Below, one piece after another: positions 25,705 through 38,377 of a stretch of DNA of 64,000 nucleotides. The DNA comes from an uncultured Bacteroidia bacterium (GTDB lineage: Bacteria; Bacteroidota; Bacteroidia; Bacteroidales; F082), in assembly GCA_902800965.1 (NCBI GenBank), contig CADCGK010000005.1, positions 62,001 through 126,000 on the forward strand. The letters run 5' to 3'. The translations under genes were made by a program, and so were the position numbers. The notes beneath the pieces are model-generated. The model ran no database searches. It was not told where the DNA came from and saw nothing but the letters and a program-made list of their open reading frames with translations. Within the stretch, counting starts at the first letter, position 1, and each line of letters begins with the position of its first letter.

Positions 25705-26400
25705 ATGTCAAAAGTTACTAAACAACGGAAAGAAGCTTTGGCTAAGTTCGACAAAAGCAAGAGTTACTCCTTGATTGAAGCGGTTAATATCGTTAAACAG
25801 ATCACTTACACCAAGTTTGATGCTTCAGTGGATCTTAACATCCGTCTGGGCGTTGACCCCCGTAAGGCCAATCAAATGGTCCGCGGTTCCGTCACCCTCC
25901 CTCACGGAACAGGTAAGGTTGTCCGCGTCTTGGTTCTCTGCAACCCTGACAAGGCACAAGAAGCTTTGGATGCTGGTGCCGACTATGTCGGACTGGATGA
26001 ATACATCCAGAAGATTAAGGATGGTTGGACTGATATTGACGTGATCATCACCACTCCCAACATCATGCCTAAAGTCGGTGCTTTGGGTCGTATCCTCGGT
26101 CCCCGTGGATTGATGCCGAACCCGAAGACCGGTACGGTGACCATGGAAGTGGGAAAGGCTGTTCAAGAAGTAAAGGCCGGTAAGATCGACTTCAAAGTCG
26201 ATAAGTACGGCATCATCAATGCTGCAGTCGCAAAAGTCAGTTTCACTCCAGAGAAGATCTTTGATAACGCCAAGGAACTCATCACCACCGTTATCAAACT
26301 GAAACCAGCAGCTGCTAAGGGTACTTACATGAAGAGTGTTTACATTTCCAGTACCATGAGCCCGGGTGTGCAGATCGATATTAAATCAGTAGCAATCTAA
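25705..26400 (+). CDS. rplA: 50S ribosomal protein L1
   Basis: 231 residues. The signature [16 protein letters not shown] and the two-domain length are normal. It binds the L1 stalk and may repress its own rplKA mRNA as in other bacteria. Confidence 0.98.
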   Translation: MSKVTKQRKEALAKFDKSKSYSLIEAVNIVKQITYTKFDASVDLNIRLGVDPRKANQMVRGSVTLPHGTGKVVRVLVLCNPDKAQEALDAGADYVGLDEYIQKIKDGWTDIDVIITTPNIMPKVGALGRILGPRGLMPNPKTGTVTMEVGKAVQEVKAGKIDFKVDKYGIINAAVAKVSFTPEKIFDNAKELITTVIKLKPAAAKGTYMKSVYISSTMSPGVQIDIKSVAI

Positions 26401-26420
26401 ATTGGAAAGGAACTATTGAA

Positions 26421-26945
26421 ATGAGAAAAGAAGACAAACAAGTCATTATCGACTCCATACTCGCTGAACTGCAGGCTTGTCCTAATTTCTATCTGACCGA
26501 CGTCTCCGACCTCAACGCCGAGAAGACCAGCCAGCTTAGAAGACAGTGCTTCAATAGTGGCATCAAGATGCTCGTTGTCAAAAACGCCCTGCTGCACAAA
26601 GCTATGGTGCAGATGGAAGGTAAGGATTACAATGATCTTTACGAAGTCATGAAGGGCTCAACGGCTGTGATGCTGTGCGAGACGGGTAATGCCCCCGCCA
26701 AACTGATCAAGAATTTCCGCCAGAAGAACGATCGTCCTATCCTGAAGGGCGCCTATATCGAAGAATGCTGCTATATCGGTGACAACATGCTTGACACCCT
26801 CTGCAACATCAAGTCGAAGAACGACCTCATCGCCGACATCATCGCTCTGCTGCAATCACCGATGAAGAACATCATCAGCGGTCTCCAATCCGGTGGTCAC
26901 AAGCTCTCCGGTATTCTTGAGACGTTGTCAGAAAAGGCAGAATAA
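26421..26945 (+). CDS. rplJ: 50S ribosomal protein L10
   Basis: 174 residues, starting 20 bases after rplA. The N-terminal rRNA-binding domain and a C-terminal helix that carries L7/L12 dimers are present. An AAAGGAA tract lies before the start. Confidence 0.97.
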   Translation: MRKEDKQVIIDSILAELQACPNFYLTDVSDLNAEKTSQLRRQCFNSGIKMLVVKNALLHKAMVQMEGKDYNDLYEVMKGSTAVMLCETGNAPAKLIKNFRQKNDRPILKGAYIEECCYIGDNMLDTLCNIKSKNDLIADIIALLQSPMKNIISGLQSGGHKLSGILETLSEKAE

Positions 26946-27016
26946 AAAAATCATTGAATGTAAACATTCGTAATAACAAAGTATTTAATTGTATAACTTT
27001 AAAAAATAAATTAAAA

Positions 27017-27394
27017 ATGGCAGATCTTAAAGCTTTTGCTGAACAATTAGTGAATCTTACTGTTAAGGAAGTAAATGAACTCGCTACCATTTTGAAAGAA
27101 GAATACGGTATTGAACCCGCTGCTGCTGCTGTTGCAGTCGCCGCTCCTGCTGCTGGTGGTGCCGCCGCCGCTGCTGAAGAGAAGACTTCTTTCGATGTTA
27201 TCCTGAAATCAGCCGGCGCCGCTAAGTTGGGCGTTGTGAAACTGGTGAAGGAACTCACCAGCCTCGGTCTGAAGGAAGCTAAGGAACTCGTTGACGCAGC
27301 TCCTAAAGCCATCAAGGAAGGTGTGAGCAAAGACGAAGCCAATGCACTTAAAGCCCAACTCGAAGAAGCAGGTGCAGAGGTCGAAATTAAATAA
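27017..27394 (+). CDS. rplL: 50S ribosomal protein L7/L12
   Basis: 125 residues from the ATG at 27017 ([19 protein letters not shown]). An upstream in-frame start would add 21 untypical residues. It has the Ala-rich hinge and the C-terminal factor-binding domain ([20 protein letters not shown]). Confidence 0.97.
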   Translation: MADLKAFAEQLVNLTVKEVNELATILKEEYGIEPAAAAVAVAAPAAGGAAAAAEEKTSFDVILKSAGAAKLGVVKLVKELTSLGLKEAKELVDAAPKAIKEGVSKDEANALKAQLEEAGAEVEIK

Positions 27395-27428
27395 GAAGGA
27401 TTTATTTCCTGCAAAAATTGTGGCATTC

Positions 27429-27464
27429 AACCTCAGTCCCAAGCAGATTTTAGGGACTGAGGTT
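27429..27464 (+). other. rplL-rpoB intergenic hairpin (candidate attenuator or RNase III site)
   Basis: Perfect 12-bp stem AACCTCAGTCCC/GGGACTGAGGTT with 12-base loop, followed after GTGCCG by a run of six T. The position equals that of the partial terminator/processing site in the E. coli rplL-rpoB gap. Confidence 0.6.
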
Positions 27465-27550
27465 TGTGCCGTTTTTTCGCTCTAAGGAATTCGTTCCATT
27501 TTTTTTCGTTCGTTCTTTTATTTCTTTCACACACCTAAAATCTAAATACC

Positions 27551-31393
<3,843 letters not shown>

Positions 31394-31430
31394 TGTGAAC
31401 TAGGTTTTGTAAATAATTATAGGAAAGAAT

Positions 31431-34400
31431 ATGGTCAATAACACAATCAATAGCAACTTTGCCAGTATTACGGTAAGTCTTGCCTCTCCGGAATCTATCC
31501 TTGCCCGTTCGCACGGCGAGGTCTTGAAACCGGAAACCATCAACTACCGTACCTATAAGCCGGAACGCGACGGTTTGTTCTGTGAGCGTATCTTCGGTCC
31601 CGTGAAGGACTGGGAATGCCACTGCGGCAAATATAAACGTATCCGTTACAGAGGAACGATCTGCGACCACTGCGGTGTCGAGGTGACTGAGAAGAAAGTC
31701 CGTCGTGAACGCATGGGCCACATCCAACTGGTCGTCCCAGTAGCTCACATCTGGTACTTCCGTTCCCTGCCGAACAAGATCGGTGCCCTGTTGGGCATCC
31801 CCTCCAAGAAACTGGATTCGATCATCTACTACGAACGTTATGTGGTGATCCAAGCCGGTGCCCTTGAAGGAAAAGACATCCCGAACGATACTGAAGGCCG
31901 CAAGGTCCAGAAGATGGAGTTCCTCACCGAAGAGGAATACCTCGACTTGCTGGAATCGCTGCCGATCGAAAACCAATATCTCCCTGACGACGATCCCAAC
32001 AAGTTCATCGCCAAGATGGGAGCCGAAGCCATCTACGACCTGCTCTCCAGACTGGATCTGGACAAGGAGTCATACATGCTTCGCGACAAGGCCAACTCCG
32101 AGACTGCCCAGCAGCGTAAGCAGGAGGCCTTGAAGCGCCTGCAGGTTTTCGAGGCTTTCCGTGAGGCCAACAAACATATGGAGAACCGTCCCGAGTGGAT
32201 GATCGTGAAGATCGTCCCCGTCATTCCTCCGGAGCTGAGACCTCTCGTCCCGTTGGATGGCGGACGTTTCGCCACTTCCGACCTCAACGACCTCTATCGT
32301 CGTGTCATCATCCGTAACAACCGTCTGAAACGACTCATCGAGATCAACGCTCCCGATGTCATCATGCGTAACGAAAAGCGTATGTTGCAGGAAGCCGTGG
32401 ATTCCCTGTTTGACAACTCACGCAAGTCGAGCGCTGTCAAGACCGATTCGAACCGTCCGCTGAAATCCTTGAGCGACAGTTTGAAAGGTAAGCAAGGTCG
32501 TTTCCGTCAGAACCTCTTGGGTAAGCGTGTTGACTATTCAGGCCGTTCCGTCATCGTTGTCGGTCCGGATCTGAACATGAACGAATGCGGTCTTCCCAAG
32601 GATATGGCTGCCGAGCTCTTCAAGCCGTTTGTCATCCGTAAGATGATCGAACGCGGCATCGTGAAGACCGTCAAGTCCGCCAAGAAGATCGTGGATCGCA
32701 AGGAACCCGTCGTGTGGGATATCCTGGAGAACATTCTGAAGGGTCACCCGATCCTCCTGAACCGTGCTCCTACACTGCACCGTCTGGGTATCCAGGCCTT
32801 CCAACCCAAGTTGGTCGAAGGTAAGGCCATCCGTCTGCACCCGTTGGTATGTACGGCATTCAACGCCGACTTCGACGGTGACCAGATGGCTGTCCACGTA
32901 CCACTGGGTAACGCCGCCGTTCTGGAGGCTCAGATCCTGATGCTGGCATCGCACAACATCCTGAATCCTTCCAACGGTGCGCCTATCACCCTGCCTTCAC
33001 AGGACATGGTTCTTGGTCTGTACTACATCACCAAGCCTCGTAAGAGTACTCCCGATCATATCGTGAAAGGTGAAGGCATGTCCTTCTACTCTCCCGAAGA
33101 GGTCATCATTGCTCACAACGAGAAACGCGTTGACATGCATGCCATCATCTACTGCCGTGTCAAGGTTCGCGAAAACGGCGAGATCGTCACCAAGAAGATC
33201 GAGACCACCGTTGGTCGTGTCATCTTCAATCAGGTGGTTCCTGAAGGCTATGGCTACATCAACCAACTGTTGACCAAGAAGTCGTTCCGTAGCATCGTCG
33301 GTGAGATGGTGCGTCTGCTTGGAACAGCCGTTACAACCAAGTTCCTTGATGACATCAAGAACATGGGTTATTACATGGCTTACAAAGGCGGCTTGTCGTT
33401 CAACCTCGGCAACGTCCTTGTTCCTGCCGCAAAGGAAAAACTCATCAGCGAGGCCAACGCCAAGGCTGCTGAGATTCGTGAATACGAGAAGATGGGCTTC
33501 ATGGGCCCCAACGAGCGTTACAACCAGATCGTTGACCTTTGGACCGATGTCAATACCAAGCTGACCAAGGAAGTGATGGATCTGCTGTCATCCGATGACC
33601 AGGGCTTCAACCCGGTTTACATGATGCTGCACTCTGGCGCTCGTGGTTCTGAGGCTCAGGTCTCACAGCTCTGCGGTATGAGAGGTCTGATGGCAAAGCC
33701 TATGAAAGCTGGTTCTGGTGGTGCTGAAATCATTGAGAACCCCATTCTTTCCAACTTCCAAGAAGGCCTTTCTGTGTTGGAGTACTTCATCTCCACTCAC
33801 GGTGCCCGTAAGGGTTTGGCTGATACCGCTCTGAAGACCGCTGACGCTGGTTACCTCACCCGTCGTCTGGTGGACGTCGCTCACGATGTCATCATCACTT
33901 GTAAAGACTGCGGTACCCTCCGTGGATTGACGGTCTCACGTGGCGAAGAAATTAAGGAAAAAGGAAAGCACTCCTTGCTGTACGACCGCATCCTCGGCCG
34001 TGTGGCTTTGCATGACATCTTCAGCCCTCTTACTGGCGAACTGATTGTTGCCGGTGGAGAGGAAATCAACGAAGAGCTTGCAGAAGCTATCGACGAATCG
34101 CCGTTGGATAGTGTTGAAATCCGTTCCGTGTTGACTTGCGAAGCCAAACACGGCGTGTGCGCCAACTGTTACGGTCGTAACCTGGCTTCAGGTAAACTGG
34201 TTCAGAAAGGTGAGGCTGTGGGCGTCATCGCCGCTCAGTCCATCGGTGAGCCTGGTACCCAGCTGACCCTGCGTACCTTCCACCAAGGTGGTAAGGCCTC
34301 GAAGGGTGTTGTGGTCAATAGCACTGAAGCGAAGTACGATGGTGTCCTCGAAATCGATGAACTTCGTTCCGTCGATGCTGAGCGTGAAGGCGTGAAATGC

Positions 34401-35741
34401 CAGATCGTCATCGGCCGTTCTGCTGAACTGAAGCTGCACGACAAGAACACAGGCGTGGTCCTGATGACTGTCAACATTCCTTACGGTGCCAAGCTGTATT
34501 TCGCTAATGGTGCTGAAGTGAAGAAAGGTGACAAGATCTTTGAATGGGACCCCTACAACGCCACGATCGTATCAGAATTCACTGGTAAGGTGCGTTTCGT
34601 CAATGTGGTTGAAGGTATCACCTATCACAGTGAGACCATCGCTGAAACTGGATTTAGCGAGCGCGTGATCATCGAAGGTAAGAGAGGCACCAAGAATCCT
34701 CAGATCGAGATCGTTGACGATAACGACGAGGTGCTGGCTGTCTATGACCTTCCTGTTGACGCTCACGTGGTCGTTGAAGAGAACGACGCCATCAAGGCTG
34801 GTGACCAACTGGTCCGTATCCCACGTAACGTCTCTGGCGGTGGTGATATCACTGGCGGTCTGCCGCGTGTGACCGAGCTCTTCGAGGCTCGTAATCCTTC
34901 CGATCCGGCTGTGGTGTCCGAAATCGACGGCACTGTACATCTGGAGAAGAAGCTCAAACGTGGTAACCGTGAGATCGTGATCACCTCCAAGACGGGTGAC
35001 CAAAAACGTTACCTCGTACCTACCTCCAAGCAGATCCTGGCTCAGGAGAACGACTATGTGAAGGCCGGTCAGCCGCTGTCTGACGGAGCCATCACACCTG
35101 CCAGCATCCTCGCCATCATGGGACCGATGAAGGTACAGGAGTACATCGTTAATGAAGTCCAAAGCGTGTATCGTTCACAAGGTGTGACGATCAACGACAA
35201 GCACTTCGAGGTCATCGTACGTCAGATGATGCGTAAGGTCGAGATTATTGAACCTGGTGATACCCGCTTCCTTGAAGGCGAGCTGGTCAGCAAACTGGCT
35301 TTCCAAGAGGAAAACGATGAGATCTACGGCAAGATGGTGGTCACCGATCCTGGTGATTCCGAGACGCTTTCCGCTGGTCAGATCATCTCAGCAATGAAGT
35401 TGCGCGATGAGAACTCCTTGCTGAAACGTAAGGACCTCAAGCTCGTCGAGACCCGTCCCGCCGAGCCTGCCACCGCAAGCCAGGTGCTTCAAGGTATCAC
35501 GCGTGCCGCTCTGCAAACCGACAGCTTCATGTCGGCCGCATCCTTCCAGGAAACCACCAAGGTCCTGACGAATGCCGCCATCAGCGCCAAGACAGACTAT
35601 CTGCTTGGCATGAAGGAGAATGTCATCGTAGGCCATAAGATTCCTGCAGGAACCGGTCTCCGTGAGTATGACGACTTGATCGTCGCCTCACGCGAAGAAT
35701 ACGAGGCACTGAAGGCTCAAGGAGCAACGCTTGCTGATTGA
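31431..35741 (+). CDS. rpoC: DNA-directed RNA polymerase beta' subunit
   Basis: 1436 residues. The N-terminal zinc site CHCGKYKR...CDHCG, the catalytic NADFDGDQM and the second zinc cluster (CKDC...[13 protein letters not shown]) are all present. It begins 37 bases after rpoB and is closed by a strong terminator. Confidence 0.98.
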   Translation: MVNNTINSNFASITVSLASPESILARSHGEVLKPETINYRTYKPERDGLFCERIFGPVKDWECHCGKYKRIRYRGTICDHCGVEVTEKKVRRERMGHIQLVVPVAHIWYFRSLPNKIGALLGIPSKKLDSIIYYERYVVIQAGALEGKDIPNDTEGRKVQKMEFLTEEEYLDLLESLPIENQYLPDDDPNKFIAKMGAEAIYDLLSRLDLDKESYMLRDKANSETAQQRKQEALKRLQVFEAFREANKHMENRPEWMIVKIVPVIPPELRPLVPLDGGRFATSDLNDLYRRVIIRNNRLKRLIEINAPDVIMRNEKRMLQEAVDSLFDNSRKSSAVKTDSNRPLKSLSDSLKGKQGRFRQNLLGKRVDYSGRSVIVVGPDLNMNECGLPKDMAAELFKPFVIRKMIERGIVKTVKSAKKIVDRKEPVVWDILENILKGHPILLNRAPTLHRLGIQAFQPKLVEGKAIRLHPLVCTAFNADFDGDQMAVHVPLGNAAVLEAQILMLASHNILNPSNGAPITLPSQDMVLGLYYITKPRKSTPDHIVKGEGMSFYSPEEVIIAHNEKRVDMHAIIYCRVKVRENGEIVTKKIETTVGRVIFNQVVPEGYGYINQLLTKKSFRSIVGEMVRLLGTAVTTKFLDDIKNMGYYMAYKGGLSFNLGNVLVPAAKEKLISEANAKAAEIREYEKMGFMGPNERYNQIVDLWTDVNTKLTKEVMDLLSSDDQGFNPVYMMLHSGARGSEAQVSQLCGMRGLMAKPMKAGSGGAEIIENPILSNFQEGLSVLEYFISTHGARKGLADTALKTADAGYLTRRLVDVAHDVIITCKDCGTLRGLTVSRGEEIKEKGKHSLLYDRILGRVALHDIFSPLTGELIVAGGEEINEELAEAIDESPLDSVEIRSVLTCEAKHGVCANCYGRNLASGKLVQKGEAVGVIAAQSIGEPGTQLTLRTFHQGGKASKGVVVNSTEAKYDGVLEIDELRSVDAEREGVKCQIVIGRSAELKLHDKNTGVVLMTVNIPYGAKLYFANGAEVKKGDKIFEWDPYNATIVSEFTGKVRFVNVVEGITYHSETIAETGFSERVIIEGKRGTKNPQIEIVDDNDEVLAVYDLPVDAHVVVEENDAIKAGDQLVRIPRNVSGGGDITGGLPRVTELFEARNPSDPAVVSEIDGTVHLEKKLKRGNREIVITSKTGDQKRYLVPTSKQILAQENDYVKAGQPLSDGAITPASILAIMGPMKVQEYIVNEVQSVYRSQGVTINDKHFEVIVRQMMRKVEIIEPGDTRFLEGELVSKLAFQEENDEIYGKMVVTDPGDSETLSAGQIISAMKLRDENSLLKRKDLKLVETRPAEPATASQVLQGITRAALQTDSFMSAASFQETTKVLTNAAISAKTDYLLGMKENVIVGHKIPAGTGLREYDDLIVASREEYEALKAQGATLAD

Positions 35742-35758
35742 TCCTATCATTCAACAAT

Positions 35759-35793
35759 GTAGAGACGGTGCACGCACCGTCTCTACTTTTTTT
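35759..35793 (+). terminator. Terminator after rpoC
   Basis: 13-bp stem GTAGAGACGGTGC/GCACCGTCTCTAC followed by seven T. Confidence 0.92.
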
Positions 35794-35813
35794 AACCAAA
35801 TAAAAACAATATC

Positions 35814-36122
35814 ATGGACGAAAAACAGAAAAACCAGATCAATATCGAATTGACTGAGGAAGTGGCAGGCGGTATCTATTCCAACTTGGCCATCATTACC
35901 CATTCTCCGACGGAGTTTGTGCTCGACTTTGTGAGCCTGATGCCAGGCGCCCCGAAAGCCAAAGTCAAGTCAAGAATCGTAATGACTCCTCAACATGCCA
36001 AACGCCTTTATAAGGCCTTGGCCGACAACCTGAGCAAATACGAATCTAATTTTGGCACCATCAAAGAGGTGAACAACGAGATGTTGCCTCCCTTCACGAT
36101 GGGACCGAAGGCGCAAGCCTGA
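35814..36122 (+). CDS. DUF3467 family protein
   Basis: 102 residues. ELTEEVAGGIYSNLAIITHSPTEFVLDFVSLMPG and the R-I-V-M-T-P-Q-H-A-K segment are the family signature. It commonly follows rpoC in Bacteroidota. Small beta-rich cytosolic protein with unknown role. It ends 9 bases from the convergent lemA. Confidence 0.9.
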   Translation: MDEKQKNQINIELTEEVAGGIYSNLAIITHSPTEFVLDFVSLMPGAPKAKVKSRIVMTPQHAKRLYKALADNLSKYESNFGTIKEVNNEMLPPFTMGPKAQA

Positions 36123-36131
36123 TGAGGACCT

Positions 36132-36680
36132 CTAACCTTTAAAATAGGGTTTCGGCTCAAAGCCGAACCATCCTGCGATGAGGTTGCCAGGGAAGCTGCG
36201 TATGGATTTGTTATAGTCCTGCACCATCTCGTTGTAGCGCTTGCGTTCCACTAAGATGCGGTTTTCGCTTCCTTCATATTGGGCTAAGAAAGTCTGATAT
36301 GATTCCACAGCTTTCAGGTTGGGGTATTTTTCCACAGATACAATGACGTCATTCACGGCGTTTTCAAGCAGCTGTTGGGCGTTTTCAAAGCCCGACAGCT
36401 GCTCTTGTGTCATGGACTCTGGATTGACTTTTGCAGCCGTCGCTTGCTGAGCTCGGGCTTCCACGATATCTACCAGCGTCTTGCTCTCGTAGTCAGTATA
36501 CGACTTCACTACCGCAATGAGGTTGGGAATCAGGTCCATCCTTCTTTGATAGACGTTCTCCACCTGCGACCAGGCTTGCGTCATCTTTTCCTCCGTCTTG
36601 ACAAAACCATTGTATTTGGATACGCCCCAAATTACAACGACGACGATGATGCACAGCAACAACCAGAGCGTTTTTTTCAT
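36132..36680 (-). CDS. LemA family protein
   Basis: 182 residues. N-terminal membrane helix (LWLLLCIIVVVVIWGVS), the YNGFVKTEEKMTQAWSQVENVYQRR motif and a long helical body are typical. It starts 12 bases after pyrI and may be co-transcribed. Function of LemA proteins is unclear. Confidence 0.93.
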   Translation of the reverse strand: MKKTLWLLLCIIVVVVIWGVSKYNGFVKTEEKMTQAWSQVENVYQRRMDLIPNLIAVVKSYTDYESKTLVDIVEARAQQATAAKVNPESMTQEQLSGFENAQQLLENAVNDVIVSVEKYPNLKAVESYQTFLAQYEGSENRILVERKRYNEMVQDYNKSIRSFPGNLIAGWFGFEPKPYFKG

Positions 36681-36692
36681 GGCAGAGGGTGT

Positions 36693-37157
36693 TTAGATGA
36701 ATTCGATGTTCTCTTCCGAGGTGTATTTCTCACAGTAGTGGCACACTAGGCGGAGTTTACCGTCCACATATTTCACGCGGAATTTCGTGGCGATGTCGTG
36801 TTCCTTGTTGGTGACGCAGTTCGGGTTGAAGCACTTGACGATCTTCTCGATCCGTTCGGGAATCTGTACCGTCATCTTGTTGACTACCTCGTACCCCTTG
36901 ATTTCGATGATGGAGGCAGTGGGGGCTACCAACGCGATCTTGTTCACGTCTTCCGGGGCGAAGTATTTGTCAGCGGCCTTGATGAAGCCTTTGGTGCCGA
37001 ACTTCTTGCTTTCGACGTTGATGCCGAGATATACTGGATGGGTTGCCTTGTCCAACCCCAAGATCTTGACGACTTGATACACTTTGTCGGCGGGAATATG
37101 GTCGATGACCGTGCCATTCTCAATGGCTGAAACGATCAGTTCTTTTCTTTTTTCCAT
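36693..37157 (-). CDS. pyrI: Aspartate carbamoyltransferase regulatory subunit
   Basis: 154 residues from the ATG at 37157. A longer in-frame reading would run into the upstream repeat. The allosteric domain begins KRKELIVSAIENGTVIDHIP; the zinc site is formed by C-x4-C (CFNPNC) and C-x2-C (CHYC). It binds CTP/ATP and controls PyrB. pyrB lies upstream, separated by a 95-base palindromic element. Confidence 0.97.
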   Translation of the reverse strand: MEKRKELIVSAIENGTVIDHIPADKVYQVVKILGLDKATHPVYLGINVESKKFGTKGFIKAADKYFAPEDVNKIALVAPTASIIEIKGYEVVNKMTVQIPERIEKIVKCFNPNCVTNKEHDIATKFRVKYVDGKLRLVCHYCEKYTSEENIEFI

Positions 37158-37201
37158 TTTGTTTTTGTTTTCGTTTGTTGTTGTTTGGTTAAGCTCTAGT
37201 T

Positions 37202-37296
37202 CGTCATTGCGAGGCCTTTGGCCGAAGCAATCCAAAATGACCCGAAATGGCTTTGGTTGGATTGCCGCGCTCCACTATGTTCCGCTCGCAATGACG
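37202..37296. repeat. Nested palindromic intergenic element between pyrB and pyrI
   Basis: Outer perfect 12-base inverted repeat CGTCATTGCGAG (37202-37213) / CTCGCAATGACG (37285-37296) encloses an inner one GCAATCCAA (37227-37235) / TTGGATTGC (37257-37265). The form resembles REP-type dispersed intergenic repeats. Confidence 0.8.
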
Positions 37297-37305
37297 TTAA
37301 GTACG

Positions 37306-38226
37306 TCATTTTAATCCCAAAATTGCCGCAATCAGCGCCTGTCGTGCATACACTCCATTCTGAGCCTGTTGGAAGTAGTAGGCTTTCGGGTTGGCGTCCA
37401 CATCCACATGGATCTCGTTGACACGCGGCAGCGGGTGCAGGATGCGGCAGTTGGGCTTGGCGTTGGCCAGCATGGCGTTGCGCAGCACGTAGGAGTTCTT
37501 CACCTTCTCGTATTCCAGTGGATCGGGGAAGCGTTCGCGCTGTACGCGGGTCATGTAGATGATGTCGGAGTGGGGGATGACTTCCTCTAACTCGGTGAAC
37601 TGCTCGTATTCCAGATGGGCGTCCTTGATGTGCTGCTTCACGGTTCTCGGGAGCTTGAGCTCAACGGGGGAGACCAGGTTGAATTTGGCGTTGAAGTGGC
37701 TCATGGCCTCGACCAAGCTGTGGACGGTGCGTCCGTATTTCAAGTCGCCGACCAAGGTGATCTCAAGGTTTTCGAGGGTGCCTTGGGTCTTGCGGATGGA
37801 ATAGAGGTCGAGCATGCACTGGGTCGGGTGCTGGTTGGAACCGTCACCGGCATTGATGATCGGCACCTTGGAGACCTCGGAGGCGAGACGGGCGGAGCCG
37901 TCGATAGGGTTGCGCATGACGATGAGGTCGGCATAGCTTGCTACCATGGTGATGGTGTCGGCTAATGATTCACCTTTCTGCACGCTGGTACCTGAGGTGC
38001 TGCTGAATCCGATGACGTTACCGCCCAAAAGCTGGATGGCCGTCTCGAAGCTCAGACGGGTGCGGGTAGAAGGCTCGAAGAACAACGAGGCGATGATACG
38101 TCCGTTGAGCAAGTTCTGATGTGGATTCTTTTCGAAATCCTCGGCGATGTCAAGGACATGGCAGATCTCCTCTGGCGAGTAGTCGCTGATGGAGATCAAG
38201 CTGCGGTTTTTCAGTGAGATGGACAT
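37306..38226 (-). CDS. pyrB: Aspartate carbamoyltransferase catalytic subunit
   Basis: 306 residues. The carbamoyl-phosphate motif STRTRLSFE, the HPTQ and [10 protein letters not shown] blocks and the C-terminal HPLPRVNEI are all present. It makes carbamoyl-aspartate in pyrimidine synthesis. A leader peptide and terminator hairpin lie just upstream (38253-38330), pointing to transcription attenuation. Confidence 0.98.
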   Translation of the reverse strand: MSISLKNRSLISISDYSPEEICHVLDIAEDFEKNPHQNLLNGRIIASLFFEPSTRTRLSFETAIQLLGGNVIGFSSTSGTSVQKGESLADTITMVASYADLIVMRNPIDGSARLASEVSKVPIINAGDGSNQHPTQCMLDLYSIRKTQGTLENLEITLVGDLKYGRTVHSLVEAMSHFNAKFNLVSPVELKLPRTVKQHIKDAHLEYEQFTELEEVIPHSDIIYMTRVQRERFPDPLEYEKVKNSYVLRNAMLANAKPNCRILHPLPRVNEIHVDVDANPKAYYFQQAQNGVYARQALIAAILGLK

Positions 38227-38252
38227 AATCTATAGTTTAGTTTGTTGATTGC

Positions 38253-38284
38253 AAAAAAAAGACGGCTGCTTCATAGCAACCGTC
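38253..38284 (-). terminator. Terminator hairpin in the pyrB leader (candidate attenuator)
   Basis: Minus strand 9-bp stem GACGGTTGC/GCAGCCGTC followed by eight T. It lies only 27 bases before the pyrB ATG, leaving no room for a promoter between it and pyrB, so pyrB transcription must read through it. Confidence 0.8.
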
Positions 38285-38330
38285 TCGATTCCTTTATTAA
38301 GATTTCCGGTGATACTTTTTCGTACATCAT
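38271..38330 (-). CDS. Candidate pyrBI leader peptide
   Basis: 19 codons (MMYEKVSPEILIKESRRLL, then TGA). The stop codon is in the loop of the terminator hairpin at 38253-38284, so a ribosome following closely would prevent the hairpin from forming. The candidate -7 box at 38345-38338 places transcription start within a few bases of the first ATG. The same logic as E. coli pyrL, with no sequence likeness expected. Confidence 0.45.
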   Translation of the reverse strand: MMYEKVSPEILIKESRRLL

Positions 38331-38337
38331 CGGAATG

Positions 38338-38345
38338 CAAAGATA
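38338..38345 (-). promoter_or_regulatory. -7 box of pyrBI
   Basis: Minus strand TATCTTTG. A TTTG is found 15 bases upstream (shorter than the usual 19), so the -33 part is weak. Confidence 0.45.
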
Positions 38346-38377
38346 CAATCTTTTTTTCTTCAAAGGAAATTTTTTTG

